This document shows, piece by piece, positions 1 to 12,589 of a stretch of DNA of 64,000 bases (the stretch's first letter is position 1; every line of letters starts with the position of its first letter). The position numbers were made by a program, and so were the translations under genes. The stretch spans positions 4,216,001 through 4,280,000 of the forward strand of contig CM033402.1 in NCBI GenBank assembly GCA_019426215.1. The letters are read 5' to 3'. The DNA is from Buddleja alternifolia. Its lineage: Eukaryota > Streptophyta > Magnoliopsida > Lamiales > Scrophulariaceae. The notes beneath the pieces were generated by a model, which was not told the origin of the DNA, did not search any database, and saw nothing but the letters and a program-made list of their open reading frames with translations.

Positions 1-353
1 AACCTCCTCGACAGAATTAACTAGACGAATTTAATAGCACAATATAACACTACAACTATAACTAACAATGGCTACTTGAAGAATAGCACAAAATAAAGAA
101 CACCAAATTTAACGAGGTTCGGCTAATTTAGCCTACGTCCTCGGACCCTACCAAAATATTTCACTAAAGGACTAAAGTGAAACTATTACAAACTATAGAG
201 GAAGAAAGAAGAAATTGCTAAAAGACTTAGGCAATTTGGGATGTTTTCTAATGTAAATAGATGGTCTCTTTTTATAGTGTAAAGAGACCACTCTTTACAA
301 CCATTTTCCAATGTGGGATATTGCTCAACTTTGAAATGAGCCATTCTTCAACA
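1..353 (-). mobile_element. Partial LTR of a copia-like retrotransposon
   Basis: Read on the minus strand, an LTR-like 5' end TGTTGAAG starts at 353. It is followed by CCCACATTGG, a TATA-like CTATAAAAAGAG near 270-280, and the 'cgtaggc...gccgaacctcgtt' block that is common in plant LTRs. The other end lies beyond or at the window edge, so a solo LTR and the first LTR of an element extending leftwards cannot be told apart. Confidence 0.6.
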
Positions 354-671
354 AATAGTTCCTTACTCTGGTTTACTTAATCAGATTTTCCCCAACTGCA
401 TCATGTGGTGCTTTGAAAGACTAGCAAGGATGAATGAATAGAATGATGCATTGATTTCTAGCTCCATCGGCTTGGTTGCAACATAGGATGCACATTTTTT
501 TTCGTCAGTTCTTTTCTAAGTACTCTGCAATTGGTCGTATAGATGTATTTATGCTTTTGGAAAGAAATTATCTACTTTTTTTTTTTCGTTATCAGTACGT
601 GTCTATACTAAATTCAAATGAAATTATTCTTTGTTGTTTTGTTACGTAAATCTCATTTTTATTTCAAAAAT
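354..671. other. Intergenic, no feature seen
   Basis: AT-rich sequence without a credible reading frame or recognised repeat. Confidence 0.5.
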
Positions 672-2710
672 AAATAAAATTCATATATAAAATACACAAG
701 AAAAAATATAAGAGCACGAAAAAAAAAAGTAAACAATAATACATACCCAAACTCGACTAAATCCACAAAGCAACTAAATTAATAGAGGCGAAAATTTGAG
801 AGACTACAATCAAGAAAAAATAATGGTTCTCTAAAAAAAGCATCTTTATGTTCAATTTGATGTCCACCTCTAAAGTCCAATCCCAAAACCACGTCTAAAT
901 GTGCAAAGTTTGGGTGCGATACAATACAATCTTCAGTCAAAATAAGGTGCTCCGTTGCAATAGAATCCTCAATCCAGAAATGGTTCATTCATAAGCCATG
1001 GTTTTTAACAAGCAACGGATATAATTTATTTATTTAGTGTATTCCAGGAAGCTTTTAATTTTTTTTAGTGAATGATAATTGAGTAAACTAAATAATTATA
1101 TATAAAAGCGTGGGTATTATATTTTATTATTCTAAACCCAAAACAAGTGATCAACAAATTTTTCAAATTTTAATTGCATGATAATTAGGATTAACTAAAT
1201 GATTTGATTTGGTTTGTTAATCTCTAAACAAATTAGGATACACCAAAACACAAGATAAAAATTTCTGTATTGTAAATTTATTTTCCGAACCCAATTAAGT
1301 ACCAGATAATAAGGAATAAGATGAACCAAAAAGAAAAAGCAACAAAAATAATTTCATAACTAAGTAAAATGCAAAATAAAAAGAAACCTTACTATGGAAA
1401 GAGAGAAGAAAGCTTTATTTTCCTAACCCAATTAAGTAGCAGACACATAAGGAACAAGATTAAACCTAAAAAAATAAAAGTAAATTAGCAACGAAAATAA
1501 TTTCATAAAGGGAGTTGTTAAAGGTACTCCAACTATTGTTATTGACACTCCGACTTTTACTTTATTTTATCAAAATCACAAAAGGGCCCTTCATTGTTTA
1601 GAAGGAAATTATTAAAGATAATTTCTTCTACTCATATTAAATGCATTTCATTTAAACATATTAAAATCAATTCTATGTCGAAACATGAATGACGATAATG
1701 AATGTTCTTGGCATTTACATTTTGACATCAAACCTCATCCTACAATATTTAGATAACTTTATCGAAGCATAATAAGAAATATATTTTTATATGTACTTTA
1801 TTACCTCAAAAATCAGAAATATTTTTATTCATTGTCATCTATTTCAATTGAAGACACTACAAATCATGTATAAACACAAAATGATATTACAAATGGTAGA
1901 AAATATATAATTAACTAATTTTTTAGAAAAACTAATATCTTAAATTATTTCAAAGCAGCCGAGAATCAAACATTTTTTGTTTTGTGAGGTAATAAAACAC
2001 ATATAAAGTAGATTTTTTAATTATTTTTCAATAAATTTATCTAAGTTGCAGGATGAAGTTTGAGATAATATGTAAGTGCCAATAACATTCTTTACATTAT
2101 CTCAATTCATGTTTCTACATAAAATTAATTTTAATATGTTTATATTAAATAAATCTAATATGAATAAAAGAAATTGTCTTTAATAATTTTCTCCTAAACA
2201 ATGAAGGGCATTTTTGTCCTTTTGGCAAAATAAAACAAAAATTGGAATACCAATAACAAAAGTTGGAGTGTCTTTAACAACTCCTTTTCCATAAATTATA
2301 GCTGAGTAAAATGCAAAATAAAAAGGAAACCTTACTATGGAAAGACAGAAAAAAGCTGCTCAATTTGGGAATGCTCTGAAAAAGGAATGTGAAGAAAGTG
2401 AATAAACCAACCAATTAAAAACACAGTGCAAGTATTAAATGCCAGGGCACGACGCGGTTTCGGGTGCAAAACATGCGCCAAACAAGTATTAAATGCACAT
2501 GGAGCAAAAAAATTAAAACCATAAAAAATCATAAACAGGCGTAAGGAATTGAAAATGTAAAAAATAATTGGAAATGAATTTTGAGAACACAAGCGACCAA
2601 GAGTTCTTTATTATTTTAATTGCATGAAAATTAGGATAAACTAAATGATTTAATTTAAATTATTAAGCCCAAACAAGTACTCGCCTCCATTAACAAAAAG
2701 ACAACAAAAC
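672..2710 (-). repeat. Duplicated segment, copy A (contains a MITE)
   Basis: This segment aligns along almost its whole length with 4127-5432, at high identity by eye, once the 781-bp insertion at 1509-2289 is removed. Both copies keep a 69-codon minus-strand frame (779-988 here, 4244-4453 in copy B) and another frame near the upper end (2335-2592 and 5062-5319). The proteins are not recognised and differ at many residues. The minus strand also shows exon-like features: ATG near 988, a downstream GGTATGT donor-like site, and the repeated phrase CCATAGTAAGGTTTC. It could be an unknown gene's 5' region or a non-coding repeat. Confidence 0.8.
1509..2289. mobile_element. Foldback MITE, 781 bp, with 5-bp TSD and preserved empty site
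   Basis: The ends are inverted repeats: GGAGTTGTTAAAGGTACTCC on the left matches the reverse complement of the right end, GGAGTTGTTAAAGACACTCC, and the pairing continues for several hundred bases into both arms. CATAA is duplicated at 1504-1508 and 2290-2294. The paralogous copy B has a single CATAA at 4991-4995 and no insert, which fixes the borders exactly. No transposase is encoded. Confidence 0.9.
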
Positions 2711-3053
2711 TACTTGCACACGACTGTGTATGAAAAAGATAGATTTAAAGAACAATGCTCCTGATGTACCATGGTATTATCCCAAATATTTTATAAATGG
2801 AATGGATCACAATTCCTGCTTTTGTTTTAATCATCTTCTCAAGCATTTTCATGCATAGGGATTATGTATACATATATAGATTAGGTTATAAAATACACAA
2901 CAAAACTTGTTCTAAAAGTCTTGTTCTAAAAGTTGTTTGAAAAAATATGAATTTATCTACATATAAATAATATTTTGTATGATACATAATACAAATTATT
3001 TATATATGTAGTACCATATATATAAGATAACATCAAACATAGATATCTTTATT

Positions 3054-3087
<34 letters not shown>

Positions 3088-4126
3088 TATTTATTTATGA
3101 TACATAATATATCAATTATTAACAATATTTACAATGATGTATAATATATAATATAAATTATTTACATATTGAATATATAATATACAAATATTTATATATA
3201 ATCGATTGGTTAATCAAAACATATTGGATGAATTAATTGCTTTAAACTCCCAACTACCCCTGAACATACATTTAATTTATGAATAGGATGGATATCTTAC
3301 TTGCAGTGGGTTAAATTTTTTTATTTTTTTTCACCAAATCTTGGGAGGTATCTCCAAATCCTCCAAGTTATTTGTCCAGCCATAATATCTTCAGGTCTAG
3401 AGGCTATATGCGTATAGGTCATTTAATTGTCCACCTTGGGCAAATTTCAAAACCGAATTTTATCTTGTTTTGGGGTCCATTTTGCATTGTTTGCTCCTCT
3501 TTCTCTCTTTTTTTTCAGTATAGCCAAACAAGTCATTTTTGTCCTTACACGTGTAACGCACATATACTGATGTCCTCTAATGATATAAATATATAAATAT
3601 AAATGTATAAATATATACTTATATATATATATATATATAACATCTAATACAAACATGGCTCAACACATAGCAACAACCAAGGTTGATGAGATAATCAATT
3701 ATTCTTCTGAATTTTTTCTTTCTCCGGTTAAAACCTAAGTCGACCGAAAATATGAAAAATCATAAACAGTAAAAAAAAAAAAACATATTGTGTCCAAAAC
3801 GAATTTAAAACAGTTCAAATTGATTTGCGTTCCAAAATAAAGTACATAAATCCATACAAATTAAGACAAGTTTCCCGAATCAACAATTTAATTTAAAAAG
3901 AAAATTAAGCTTGTTTCAAAAGCTGTAAAAGATAACCAATTAAATCCCCACTTTAAATAACCATTTTTTCAAAAGGCTCCCAAAATAAAAATAAAAAATT
4001 ACTATTGTAAGGAGCATCTGTTTCGCACCGATCATTTAATTTATAAAATCATTCACATCAAGAATTAAACTCACAAGACTGTTAATTGAAAGCCCTACAA
4101 TTATTATTATGAGTACATTCATAATC
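2711..4126. other. AT-rich intergenic DNA with CA/TA microsatellite
   Basis: No gene is supported. A (CA)n(TA)n microsatellite lies at about 3053-3088, and further TA runs are at 3590-3640. Short frames here are low-complexity. Confidence 0.6.
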
Positions 4127-5432
4127 ATAAAAAATTCAAATATAAACTCACAAGAAAAAATATAAGAGCACCAAATAAAAAAAAAGAAAAAAAGTAAAAA
4201 ATAATACATACCCAAACTCGACTAAATCCACAAAGCCACTAAATTAATAGAGGTGAAAACTTGAGAGACTACAATCAAGAAAAAATAATGGTTCTCTAAA
4301 AAAAGCATCTTTATGTTCATCTCGATGTCCACCTCCAAAGTCCAATCCCAAAACCACGTCTAAATGTGCAAAGTTTGGGTTCGATACAATACAATCCTCA
4401 GTCAAGATAAGGTGGTCCGATGCAACACAATTCTCAGTCAAGATATGGTTCATTCATAAGCCATGGTTTTTAACAAGCAACATGTATAATTTATTTATTA
4501 GTGTATTCCAAGAAGCTTTTAATTTTTTTTAGTGAATGATAATTGAGTAAACTAAATAATTATATATAAAAGCGTGGTTGTTATATTTTATTATTCTAAA
4601 CCCAAAACAAGTGATCAACAAATTTTTCAAATTTTAATTGCATGATAATTAGGATTAACTAAATGATTTGATTTGATTTGTTAATCTCTAAACAAATAAT
4701 CGCCTCTGTTAACAGAAATACATCAAAACACAAGATAAAAATTTATGTATTGTAAATTTATTTTCCGAACCCAATTAAGTACCAGATAATAAGGAACAAG
4801 ATGAACCAAAAAAAAAAAAAAAAAGCAACAAAAATAATTTCATAACTAAGTAAAATGCAAAATAAAAAGAAACCTTACTATGGAAAGAGAGAAGAAAGCT
4901 TTATTTTCCAAACTCAATTAAGTAGCAAACGCATAAGGAACAAGATTAACCCCATAGAAATAAAAATAAATTAGCAACGAAAAATAATTTCATAAATTAT
5001 AGCTAAGTAAAATGCAAAATAAAAAGGAAACCTTACTATGGAGAGAGAAAAAATTAGCTGCTTAATTTGGGAATGTTCTGAAAAAGGAATGTGAAGAAAG
5101 TGAATAAACCAACCCATAAATATTTGGTAAAAAACACTGTGCAAGTATTAAATGCCAAGGCACGACGCGGTTTTGGGTGCAAAACATGCGCCAAACAAGT
5201 ATTAAATGCGCATGGAGCAAAAAAGTTAAAAAATAAAAAAGAAATCCATAAAAAATCATAAACAGGCGTAAGGAATTGAAAATGTCAAAAATAATTGGAA
5301 ATGAGTTTTGAGAACACAAGCGACCAAGAGTTCTTTATTATTTTAATTGCATGAAAATTAGGATAAACTAAATGATTTAATTTAAATTATTAAGTCCAAA
5401 CAAGTACTCGCCTCCATTAACAAAAAGACACC
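4127..5432 (-). repeat. Duplicated segment, copy B (empty site)
   Basis: Direct repeat of copy A (672-2710) lacking the MITE. The junction reads straight through CATAA at 4991-4995. Small differences include an A-homopolymer near 4810 and an extra stretch near 4695-4715 that adds 'cgcctctgttaacag'. Confidence 0.8.
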
Positions 5433-5561
5433 AAAACACAATACAAAATATGTTTAGTTGTAAATAATTTTTTCAAACACAATAAAGTGAGCAACACTGG
5501 AACAACATCAAACAAAATAGACAAAAAAAAAAAAAAAACCCAGAGAAACTAATAGCATTAC

Positions 5562-5890
5562 TAATTAAATGCAAGGTAAGAGGGAAACCTTACTATGGAG
5601 AGAGAGAAGAGACGTGCTCTTGGGAATGTTTAGGGAAAGGAATGTGAAGAAAGGGAATAGACCAACTCATTTATGGGCAAAAGTTGGCCGAAAAAATACA
5701 CAAGAATTAAGTGCAAGGGAGGAAAAAATGCATATGAATTAAATGTAAGGGAGGATGCGGGAGTGGATATTAAATGCACATGAGGCAAAATTTTCAAAAC
5801 ATAAAAATAATTCCAAAAAAAATCCATAACACGAGGAAACGAATTTAAAAAGTCCAAAAAAAATAAAAAAATGGAAATCAATTTTGACGA
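5562..5890 (-). repeat. Third, diverged partial copy of the duplicated segment
   Basis: Shares the phrases aaaccttactatgga, gggaatgtt, aaggaatgtgaagaaag and the 'ccataa...aattgaaa/gaatttaaa' tail with 2328-2600 and 5028-5320, but with many substitutions. This indicates an older duplication of the same unit. Confidence 0.6.
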
Positions 5891-8666
5891 CCATCCTTCA
5901 CTGTAGCTAATCCATACACATTTATATAATATGGTAATATATATATATATAGATACATAGATAAACTAATGTCAATTTTCCTTTTATATTTAATACATGA
6001 TGTGCAATTTTGATTTGGTATCAGACTTAGGTCGAGAACAAGATGGTGAATACCGCTGAAAATGTTTCGAAAAGTGTATGTACAGAATGATAAGTTCAAC
6101 CTTCAGAACGACATATTAGTGAATTTTAGTATTAACAAGAATACATGAATTATATATCGCTCGCTCACACGAATTATATTCAATATCACGATATTTTTAA
6201 TTAATATCACATGTCACTCACGCACAAAATCTCCTCAAAGAACTGGTCAAACTATTGATGGAGTTAACCGTTAAGTATTGGACGGAATCCCTTTTTTTTT
6301 TGAAGAAAAATCAGTCTTATATATTATTCAATCAAAAGTTTATAACGCCTGGAACAATATAATTCATATCGACTTAAACGATATAGTAAGAACATCTGAA
6401 ACACCAACTATCAAGTTCTTGAAGATAACAAATCTTAAGAACTCACAAACGAACACAAAAATATTCTTGTACAACTCCTATTCAAGGAGAGATGAAACTC
6501 TCATTGGAGAGAAAAAATAAAATATTAAACAAAATATCTAAAATGCTATACAAAAACTTATGTATCACCCGTTTTTATCTAGTCAGGTCTGTCTTTTTCT
6601 CTATAGATCCATATTCGTCTCGTAAGATTTGAAGTTATGATGTACAACTTGAAGAAGGGTCCTCCAACCCAACCCGTTGACGATGATGGTAGTAACAGTA
6701 GTGAAGTAGACGACTGCTTCAACAAGCCATCGTCGACGCAGAAAAATAGAAGAATAAAGAAGGCTAGGGTTTAGAGAGATGGAGAGTGAGATTGTTGGAA
6801 GGAATCCTTCAATTGAACCAAATGTGAGAAAAATGTTATGAAATATAAAGTGAGAATCTCGTAATAAATAAGACCAAAATTATAAAAGGCCATGCATATG
6901 GCAACAAAAATACAATTTCCCCCAATTTATGCAAGCTCACAATTATTACCTCATATACGTTCGTTGATCAAGTTACTAAGTTACCCTCCAGTAAAATTAA
7001 TGACACATCAAATTTGAAAGGAGAGTACAAGCTAGATAAATTTCCAAAATCAAGCATGCATGTGATCATTATGTATCGTTTTCTCCTACCAACTTTAAAT
7101 GCTTGATTGAATGGCCACGACAGAAGCACAAATGTGATCGTTATGTATTGTTTTTTGATACCAACATTAAATGCTTAATTGAAATGGCCACGACACAAGA
7201 GTAATTTTATGCCAGATCGAGTTTAATTGTTCGAGCGTAAATTTTGTGTTTATTTCTATCACACAAGTGCGTGGTGAAACCGCTCACAATACGCCTTATT
7301 GTGTGAAAAATATAAACACTAGGATCATTAATAGATTCCGTCTAGCATAGAGTTTTTTCACGATAGAAGCATACATGTGATCATTAACTTCTACAAGAAG
7401 ATTGGCACACGATCCGCATGTGCAATTGAAATCAGGGATGGGGCCAAGATTTAGGGTTCGAGAGGCGAAAACAAAAAAAGGTCAAAACTTGATATTTTTG
7501 GATCTGGAAGGGGGCAAGATTTCAAATTTAAAAATTTATAAGGCAAAAAAGCTAATTTCTCAAAGTTGAGGGGCGAGTGTCCTACCAACCACCCTTGGCT
7601 CCGTCTCCGACTGAAATATAGGGAAGACATTCACATTCTTATGGGAAAACAAAAGGAAAATTGCACTTTTAATCCTATAAATAGATGGTTGTAAATTGGC
7701 AAGAGCTTGACAAAAATAGTTTTAAAATTTACAAATAGTAAAGAACAGAAAAAGAGAAAGGGAAAAAGAAAATGAGAAGAAAGGAAAAAATATTTGAGAA
7801 AAAAAATATAAATAAGATAACGCCATATGGCCAACATGTGCTTTTAATTGTCAAATATATTTGACAGATGCGACTATCTTCGCACGTTCTTAATTTGACA
7901 GTATGAGATTAAATTTATCGAGCCCGTCAAGCTCCGGGCTAAGTTCGCCACGCCGTTTACTTTATAAGACTGAAAGTGATTTTACCCCGAAAAAAATAAG
8001 AACTTGCTAATTAAGGGTGAGATTTGAGGATTTTACTCATTTCAAATGCAATATCCCAAGTAAATTATTAAAAAATCTCTTAAAATAAAATTTGATGTAA
8101 AAGCTCATGATATATTTTTTAAGCTAAAATATTCATTTCACTAAATTTTTCATTCAAAATAGCCCAACAATTTGGCTTGTATGTTTTTCTAGTCAATCAT
8201 TCTTGGTGTATTAGACTAAGAACTAACCAATTTTTATTTTATATAGAAATATTTTATGTAGTCATAAATTTTTATGTTGAATAAAAATGATTTTAATTAT
8301 TTTTTTCAACTTTTTGGCATGTTCTAAAGAACTAAAAAATGTTTTTCACTTAATTAACATGTTAAACTTATAAAAATACAAAATATTCTTATTCCACGTT
8401 TAACTATGAATGTGAAAAAAAAAAAATTGAAACGAGAAAGTCTTTTATAGTTAAATATGAAAATTGGTTATCTTAACATGATATAAGCCGATCAAACTGT
8501 AAGATCAAGACTGTTAAAGATGTCCTATCAAGTAGCATTTTCAAATTCAATTAATGTAAATATATATAATCAGTACCCAACATAAAAATATTCGATACCC
8601 AAGCCACATGAAAAACAAATGGATTAAAATTTATATACAATATTCTTCATCGATAATTTTCCTGCT
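5891..8666. other. Intergenic DNA, no supported gene
   Basis: AT-rich with many stops on both strands. It contains a 72-bp tandem duplication (7061-7203) and a 45-codon open frame at 6637-6774 with no recognised similarity, which I do not call a gene. Confidence 0.5.
7061..7203 (+). repeat. 72-bp direct tandem duplication
   Basis: Two adjacent diverged units each begin tgtgatc(a/g)ttatgtat and end aatggccacgaca. Unit 2 starts at 7133. Confidence 0.8.
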
Positions 8667-9495
8667 AGGGTGAATTACACTAATTATCCCTCTTATTTAG
8701 TGTAATTATAATTTAATCTGCTTATTTTGAGCACATAACAAATACTCCCTTTTATAAGAAAATATTACAATCGCCCACTTCCATAAAAAAACTAACGGAA
8801 TTCGCGGACATCGTCAAAAAATATTTTCTGAATTTCCTATTTTGCCTTTGAAGGGGTGAATATAATTTTTCATATTAAAGAGGATGTAATTGTAACTTTT
8901 AATTTACTCTTAAATAAATGATTTCGTAAAGATTTGTTAACATCTTGATATTAAAGTGCAAATTGGGTTTATGCCAATGCAATTATTTTTTAGAAAATAA
9001 AAATAAATACCGACTTTCGATTTATTTAAGGAACAATATTAATATTTAATTCAGATAAATCTAAATTACTAAGTTGCCAAAAAATATGAAATCAATTACT
9101 AAATTTAAAAGTTGAAAGAACACAGTTATATGTATGGTTATAATAAAAATAAAAAAATTTAATAATTTATTATGGAAAAATATAAAAAAATGAAAAAATA
9201 AGTAGTGGAAGTTAGTAGTAGAGGGTGAATGTAAGATTAAGGGGCTATATGTTACATGATTCAATAAAATGGATTGTATTGTAATTACAAAAAAATACAA
9301 AAGACATGAATGACTGAATCCTTTTTATTTTTATTTTAAATAACTTTCTGTCAAATTTGACTAACGGCCATTAGTCAGAGGTGGGTAAATGTAAGATTTT
9401 ATTATAAAAGGAGGGTGTTTGTTATGAGTTCAAAGTAAGTGGACTGTACCGTAATTATACTAAATAAGAGGGGGTATTTTATTGTAATTAACCCT
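8667..9495. mobile_element. 829-bp element with long terminal inverted repeats next to the P450 promoter
   Basis: The left end AGGGTGAATTACACTAAT and the reverse complement of the right end AGGGTTAATTACAATAAA continue as imperfect inverted repeats for more than 100 bases. They share CCTCTTATTTAGT, ATAACAAA and TTTTATAA blocks. The interior is AT-rich and non-coding. No target-site duplication is visible, so the family is left open. The element ends 9 bp before the P450 TATA box. Confidence 0.75.
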
Positions 9496-9504
9496 TTCGT
9501 CTAT

Positions 9505-9510
9505 TATAAA
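9505..9510 (+). promoter_or_regulatory. Probable TATA box of the P450 gene
   Basis: TATAAA lies 66 bp before the preferred start codon at 9576. The upstream in-frame ATG at 9510 overlaps this box, which argues against it as the true start. Confidence 0.55.
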
Positions 9511-9575
9511 TGCATATGCTTATGCAGGCATTTCATCAAAACTTAAACAAAACAATCAAGAACACGTACAAAACT

Positions 9576-11233
9576 ATGGAAATCCAATTGCCTAATTTCA
9601 TGAGCTTCACCCCTCTTGTGCTTTTTTCATCTTTCATCGTCCTACTAATCAAGACATGGAAGATTACCAAATCTAAATCCCCCCTAGAAAAGTATGAAAA
9701 GTTGCCTCCAAGCCCACCAAAGCTACCGTTGATTGGCCACCTCCACCACTTGGTGGGTGGTGGGCTACGATACCGTGCACTCGCAAGAGTAGCCGAAAAG
9801 TTTGGACCTATCTTGCATCTTCAGCTGGGAGATGTCTCAGCAGTAGTAATATCATCGCGGGATGCAGCCAAACAAGTGCTGAAAGATCAAGACCCTGCGT
9901 GCGCTGACAGGCCTGAAACCATCGGCACTAAGATCATGTGGTACGCTTATATGGACGTGCTCTTTAGTCCCTACAACGAATCGTGGAGACAAATGCGTAA
10001 AATATGCATTACGGAACTCCTCAGCGCTACGAATGTTAAATCTTTCGGATTTATTAGGGAGGATGAGGTGTCACGTCTCATCAAATCTCTTCAATCATCA
10101 TCTGGATCTGGACATGCCATCAATCTGACTGAAATGATATTTGCTTTCACAACTTCGATCACATGCCGGGCGGCATTTGGTAACGTGTTGAGGGATCAGG
10201 AAACGCTTTTAACCATGATGAAAAAAGGGCTCTCCATGGCAGGGGGTTTTGAATTGGCCGATTTATTTCCTTCATCCAAGTTGTTGAGTTTTCTTTGTTG
10301 GAACAAATACAAGTTACTAAGGATGCGTCGTAAGATGGATAAAATTCTCGATGCCATTATTGAAGATCATAAATTGAAGCAAAGTGGTGAGCTTGGGGGT
10401 GAAGATATTATAGATGTTCTGCTTAGGATGAAGGAAAACAGGCAACTCACATTTCCTATTACTAATGATCACATCAAAGCTCTCACTTTTGTAAGTGATG
10501 ATTAATTAATTGTTTACAACATATTAATTAATTCTTGTATTAATTATTATGCTTCTAAGTTCTAACTAATGAGAGAACATTACGTTGTGGTGGTGTTGCG
10601 ATATCTATGTAGGACATGTTCTCAGCTGGAACTGAAACCTCGTCAACCGTTTTTGATTTTGCCATGGCAGAACTCATGAGAAATCCTCATGTGATGGAAA
10701 AGGTACAAGCTGAAGTGAGGCAAGCGTTTGAAGGAACGAAGATGATCGAAGAAATCCAATTGCGGGCGCTAAAATACCTGAAGTTGGTAATAAAAGAAAC
10801 TTTAAGGTTGCATCCTCCAAGCCCCTTACTCCCAAGAGCATGTAGAAGTGAATGCAAAGTTGACGGTTGTTCAATCCCTCTCAAATCAAGAGTAATTGTT
10901 AATACTTGGTCACTGGGAAGGGATCCCAAATATTGGCACGAACCCGAAAGATTTCAACCTGAAAGATTTGAGAACAATTCCATAGATTTCTTGGGAAATA
11001 ACTTTGAATTCGTTCCATTCGGGTCGGGAAGAAGAATTTGTCCGGGTATTAATTTTGGATTGGCAAACGTCGAGCTTCCATTGGCTCACCTTCTCTACCA
11101 TTTTGATTGGACAATGCCGAAAGGAATGACTCCCGCTGATATAGACATGACTGAGACAGAAGGAATTGGTACTGCAAGAAAAAATGGACTTTTCTTAATT
11201 CCCACACTCTACAATTCTTCCAATGAGAACTGA
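9576..11233 (+). CDS. Cytochrome P450, CYP71D-like (two exons)
   Basis: Exons are 9576-10490 and 10613-11233, with a 122-bp phase-0 GTAAGT...TGTAG intron. The product is 511 residues, full length for the family. Visible in order: an N-terminal membrane anchor (about residues 10-27), the proline hinge [11 protein letters not shown] (44-54), the I-helix oxygen-binding AGTET (310-314), the K-helix ExxR in KETLR (366-370), PERF (421-424), and the heme loop [10 protein letters not shown] with ligand Cys448. Such enzymes sit in the ER membrane and hydroxylate small lipophilic substrates using O2 and NADPH via a reductase. CYP71D members very often oxidise mono-, sesqui- or diterpenes. The substrate is inferred only from the neighbouring terpene synthase and cis-prenyltransferase. 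No stops or frameshifts were seen. The intron sits just before the I-helix, as is usual in CYP71 genes. Confidence 0.93.
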
Positions 11234-11859
11234 TAAATCTGCACTGCCCAGAGATATTGCAAGAGTTTTCATCAAATAAGTATGCACATGATCAAGTTTT
11301 ATTATAGCTTGATTGTTAAATATTATAATAAATGGTTGCATTTATATTTCTTTTCATGAAGAAATTGTGTACTGATTGCAATTGACATGTATGTTTTAAA
11401 CCTTCTTCCGGGTAAATCTTGGTTATGTTAACAAAATGAACGTGTGCAAATGGGAGAATAATAATGAAAGATTAATGAAGTATAGATCCTGCGAGACAAT
11501 TTTCATATCTAACTCGTTGAGGATTAGATTTGGCAATGAAATATTAGGCTTTCTATACCTTAGCTTAGTTGGATTGAAACTGAAATTATAACTCCCAACA
11601 AATATGAAAAAGTGGTACTGTGGTATCAAAATTGAATTTTTGAAAACAATGGTACCAAAACTGCAAAAGATGATGTAATATGATACCAAAAAAGCAATTT
11701 CCCCCAAATTGGTGCAAAATATCCCTCCAAAACCTCAAGTTAATGGCTACATGCTCCGCATGTGGCTGTTTTTATCAATTTTTTAACGTCGGTGTCACTT
11801 TTGCAATAAAAAAAATAGTATTGTGGTACTAAAATTGTATTTTGTTAAAAAATTTATCT
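11234..11859. other. P450 3' flank and intergenic DNA
   Basis: The probable 3' UTR has ATAATAAA-like polyadenylation signals near 11326. The rest is non-coding, with a short 'ggtac...gataccaaaa' repetitive patch at 11590-11710. Confidence 0.45.
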
Positions 11860-12140
11860 AACAGCATATTCTAGCGAAATATTCCAATAAAAAATGCAAT
11901 TTAACACAAAGTTGAGGAAGAAAGATGAAAAAAAATAAAAAAGTTAAGGATGCAATGTGAAAAAAATAAAAAAGTTGAGGATGCACAGTGAAAATTTATT
12001 TTGGATAAAGTTCAAATTTTGTGTTGTTAAATAAGAATCTGCAAATTTTGTGAAGTTCAGGATGTAAAGTGAAAAAAAAAAATTATTTAAAAAAGTGCAA
12101 ACAAGTGAATAGTTCGGAGGGTTTAATGTCATTGCCCCTA
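11860..12140. repeat. Half copy of the MITE at 17793-18148
   Basis: Closely matches the right half of that element: aaaatgcaatttaacacaaagtt, aagttcaaattttgtgttgtta, gtgaagttcaggatg and gtgaatagttcggaggg. It ends at 'gtcattgcccct'. The left terminal inverted repeat is not evident, so this is a truncated copy. Confidence 0.7.
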
Positions 12141-12359
12141 TAAAAAAACACTTTAAAGTATCCATAATAATAAGATTTATAACTACATTAGGACTCTATA
12201 AGTAAAGTACATGTAGATATAAAAGTACATAAGATCACTCCTATATATTTATTTATTCAGTAAATTAAAAGATGAAATTTTATATTATATATATATATAT
12301 GTGTGTGTGGGGTAGTGGACGGTCCAAACATTTTTTTTTTTTTTCGTAGTGAAAATGAG

Positions 12360-12530
12360 TTGCAAACTAATTAAAACAACAAAACCGAAGGAGATTCTAA
12401 CTCCTCCATCAACAAAGTCTCCAGATCCCCTGGTGGCTTCTCCCAAACTTGCCCATGAAAGGATGACTTCTAGCCCATTTTCGCTAAAGCATCGGCACAA
12501 CCGTTTTTCTCCCATAGGACATGAACAAAC
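12360..12530 (-). pseudogene. LINE (non-LTR retrotransposon) C-terminal RNase H fragment
   Basis: The minus strand encodes NGCADALAKMG, the end of the RNase H-like domain typical of plant LINE ORF2 proteins. An in-frame stop follows, then a WEKPP...L..LL-type tail. Only the C-terminal piece remains. Confidence 0.6.
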
Positions 12531-12589
12531 TAACACTCCCAAGGTTTCTCTCCAAAATAATACACCCAAATGGATGGTCATCTCGCTTC

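Noticed and set aside
6637..6774. 45-codon open frame with Lys/Arg-rich end
   Set aside because: Too short, no recognised similarity, no promoter or splice context.
9510..9575. Upstream in-frame ATG adding 22 residues to the P450
   Set aside because: It overlaps the TATA box, and the added residues do not resemble a P450 N-terminus. ATG at 9576 gives the normal anchor.
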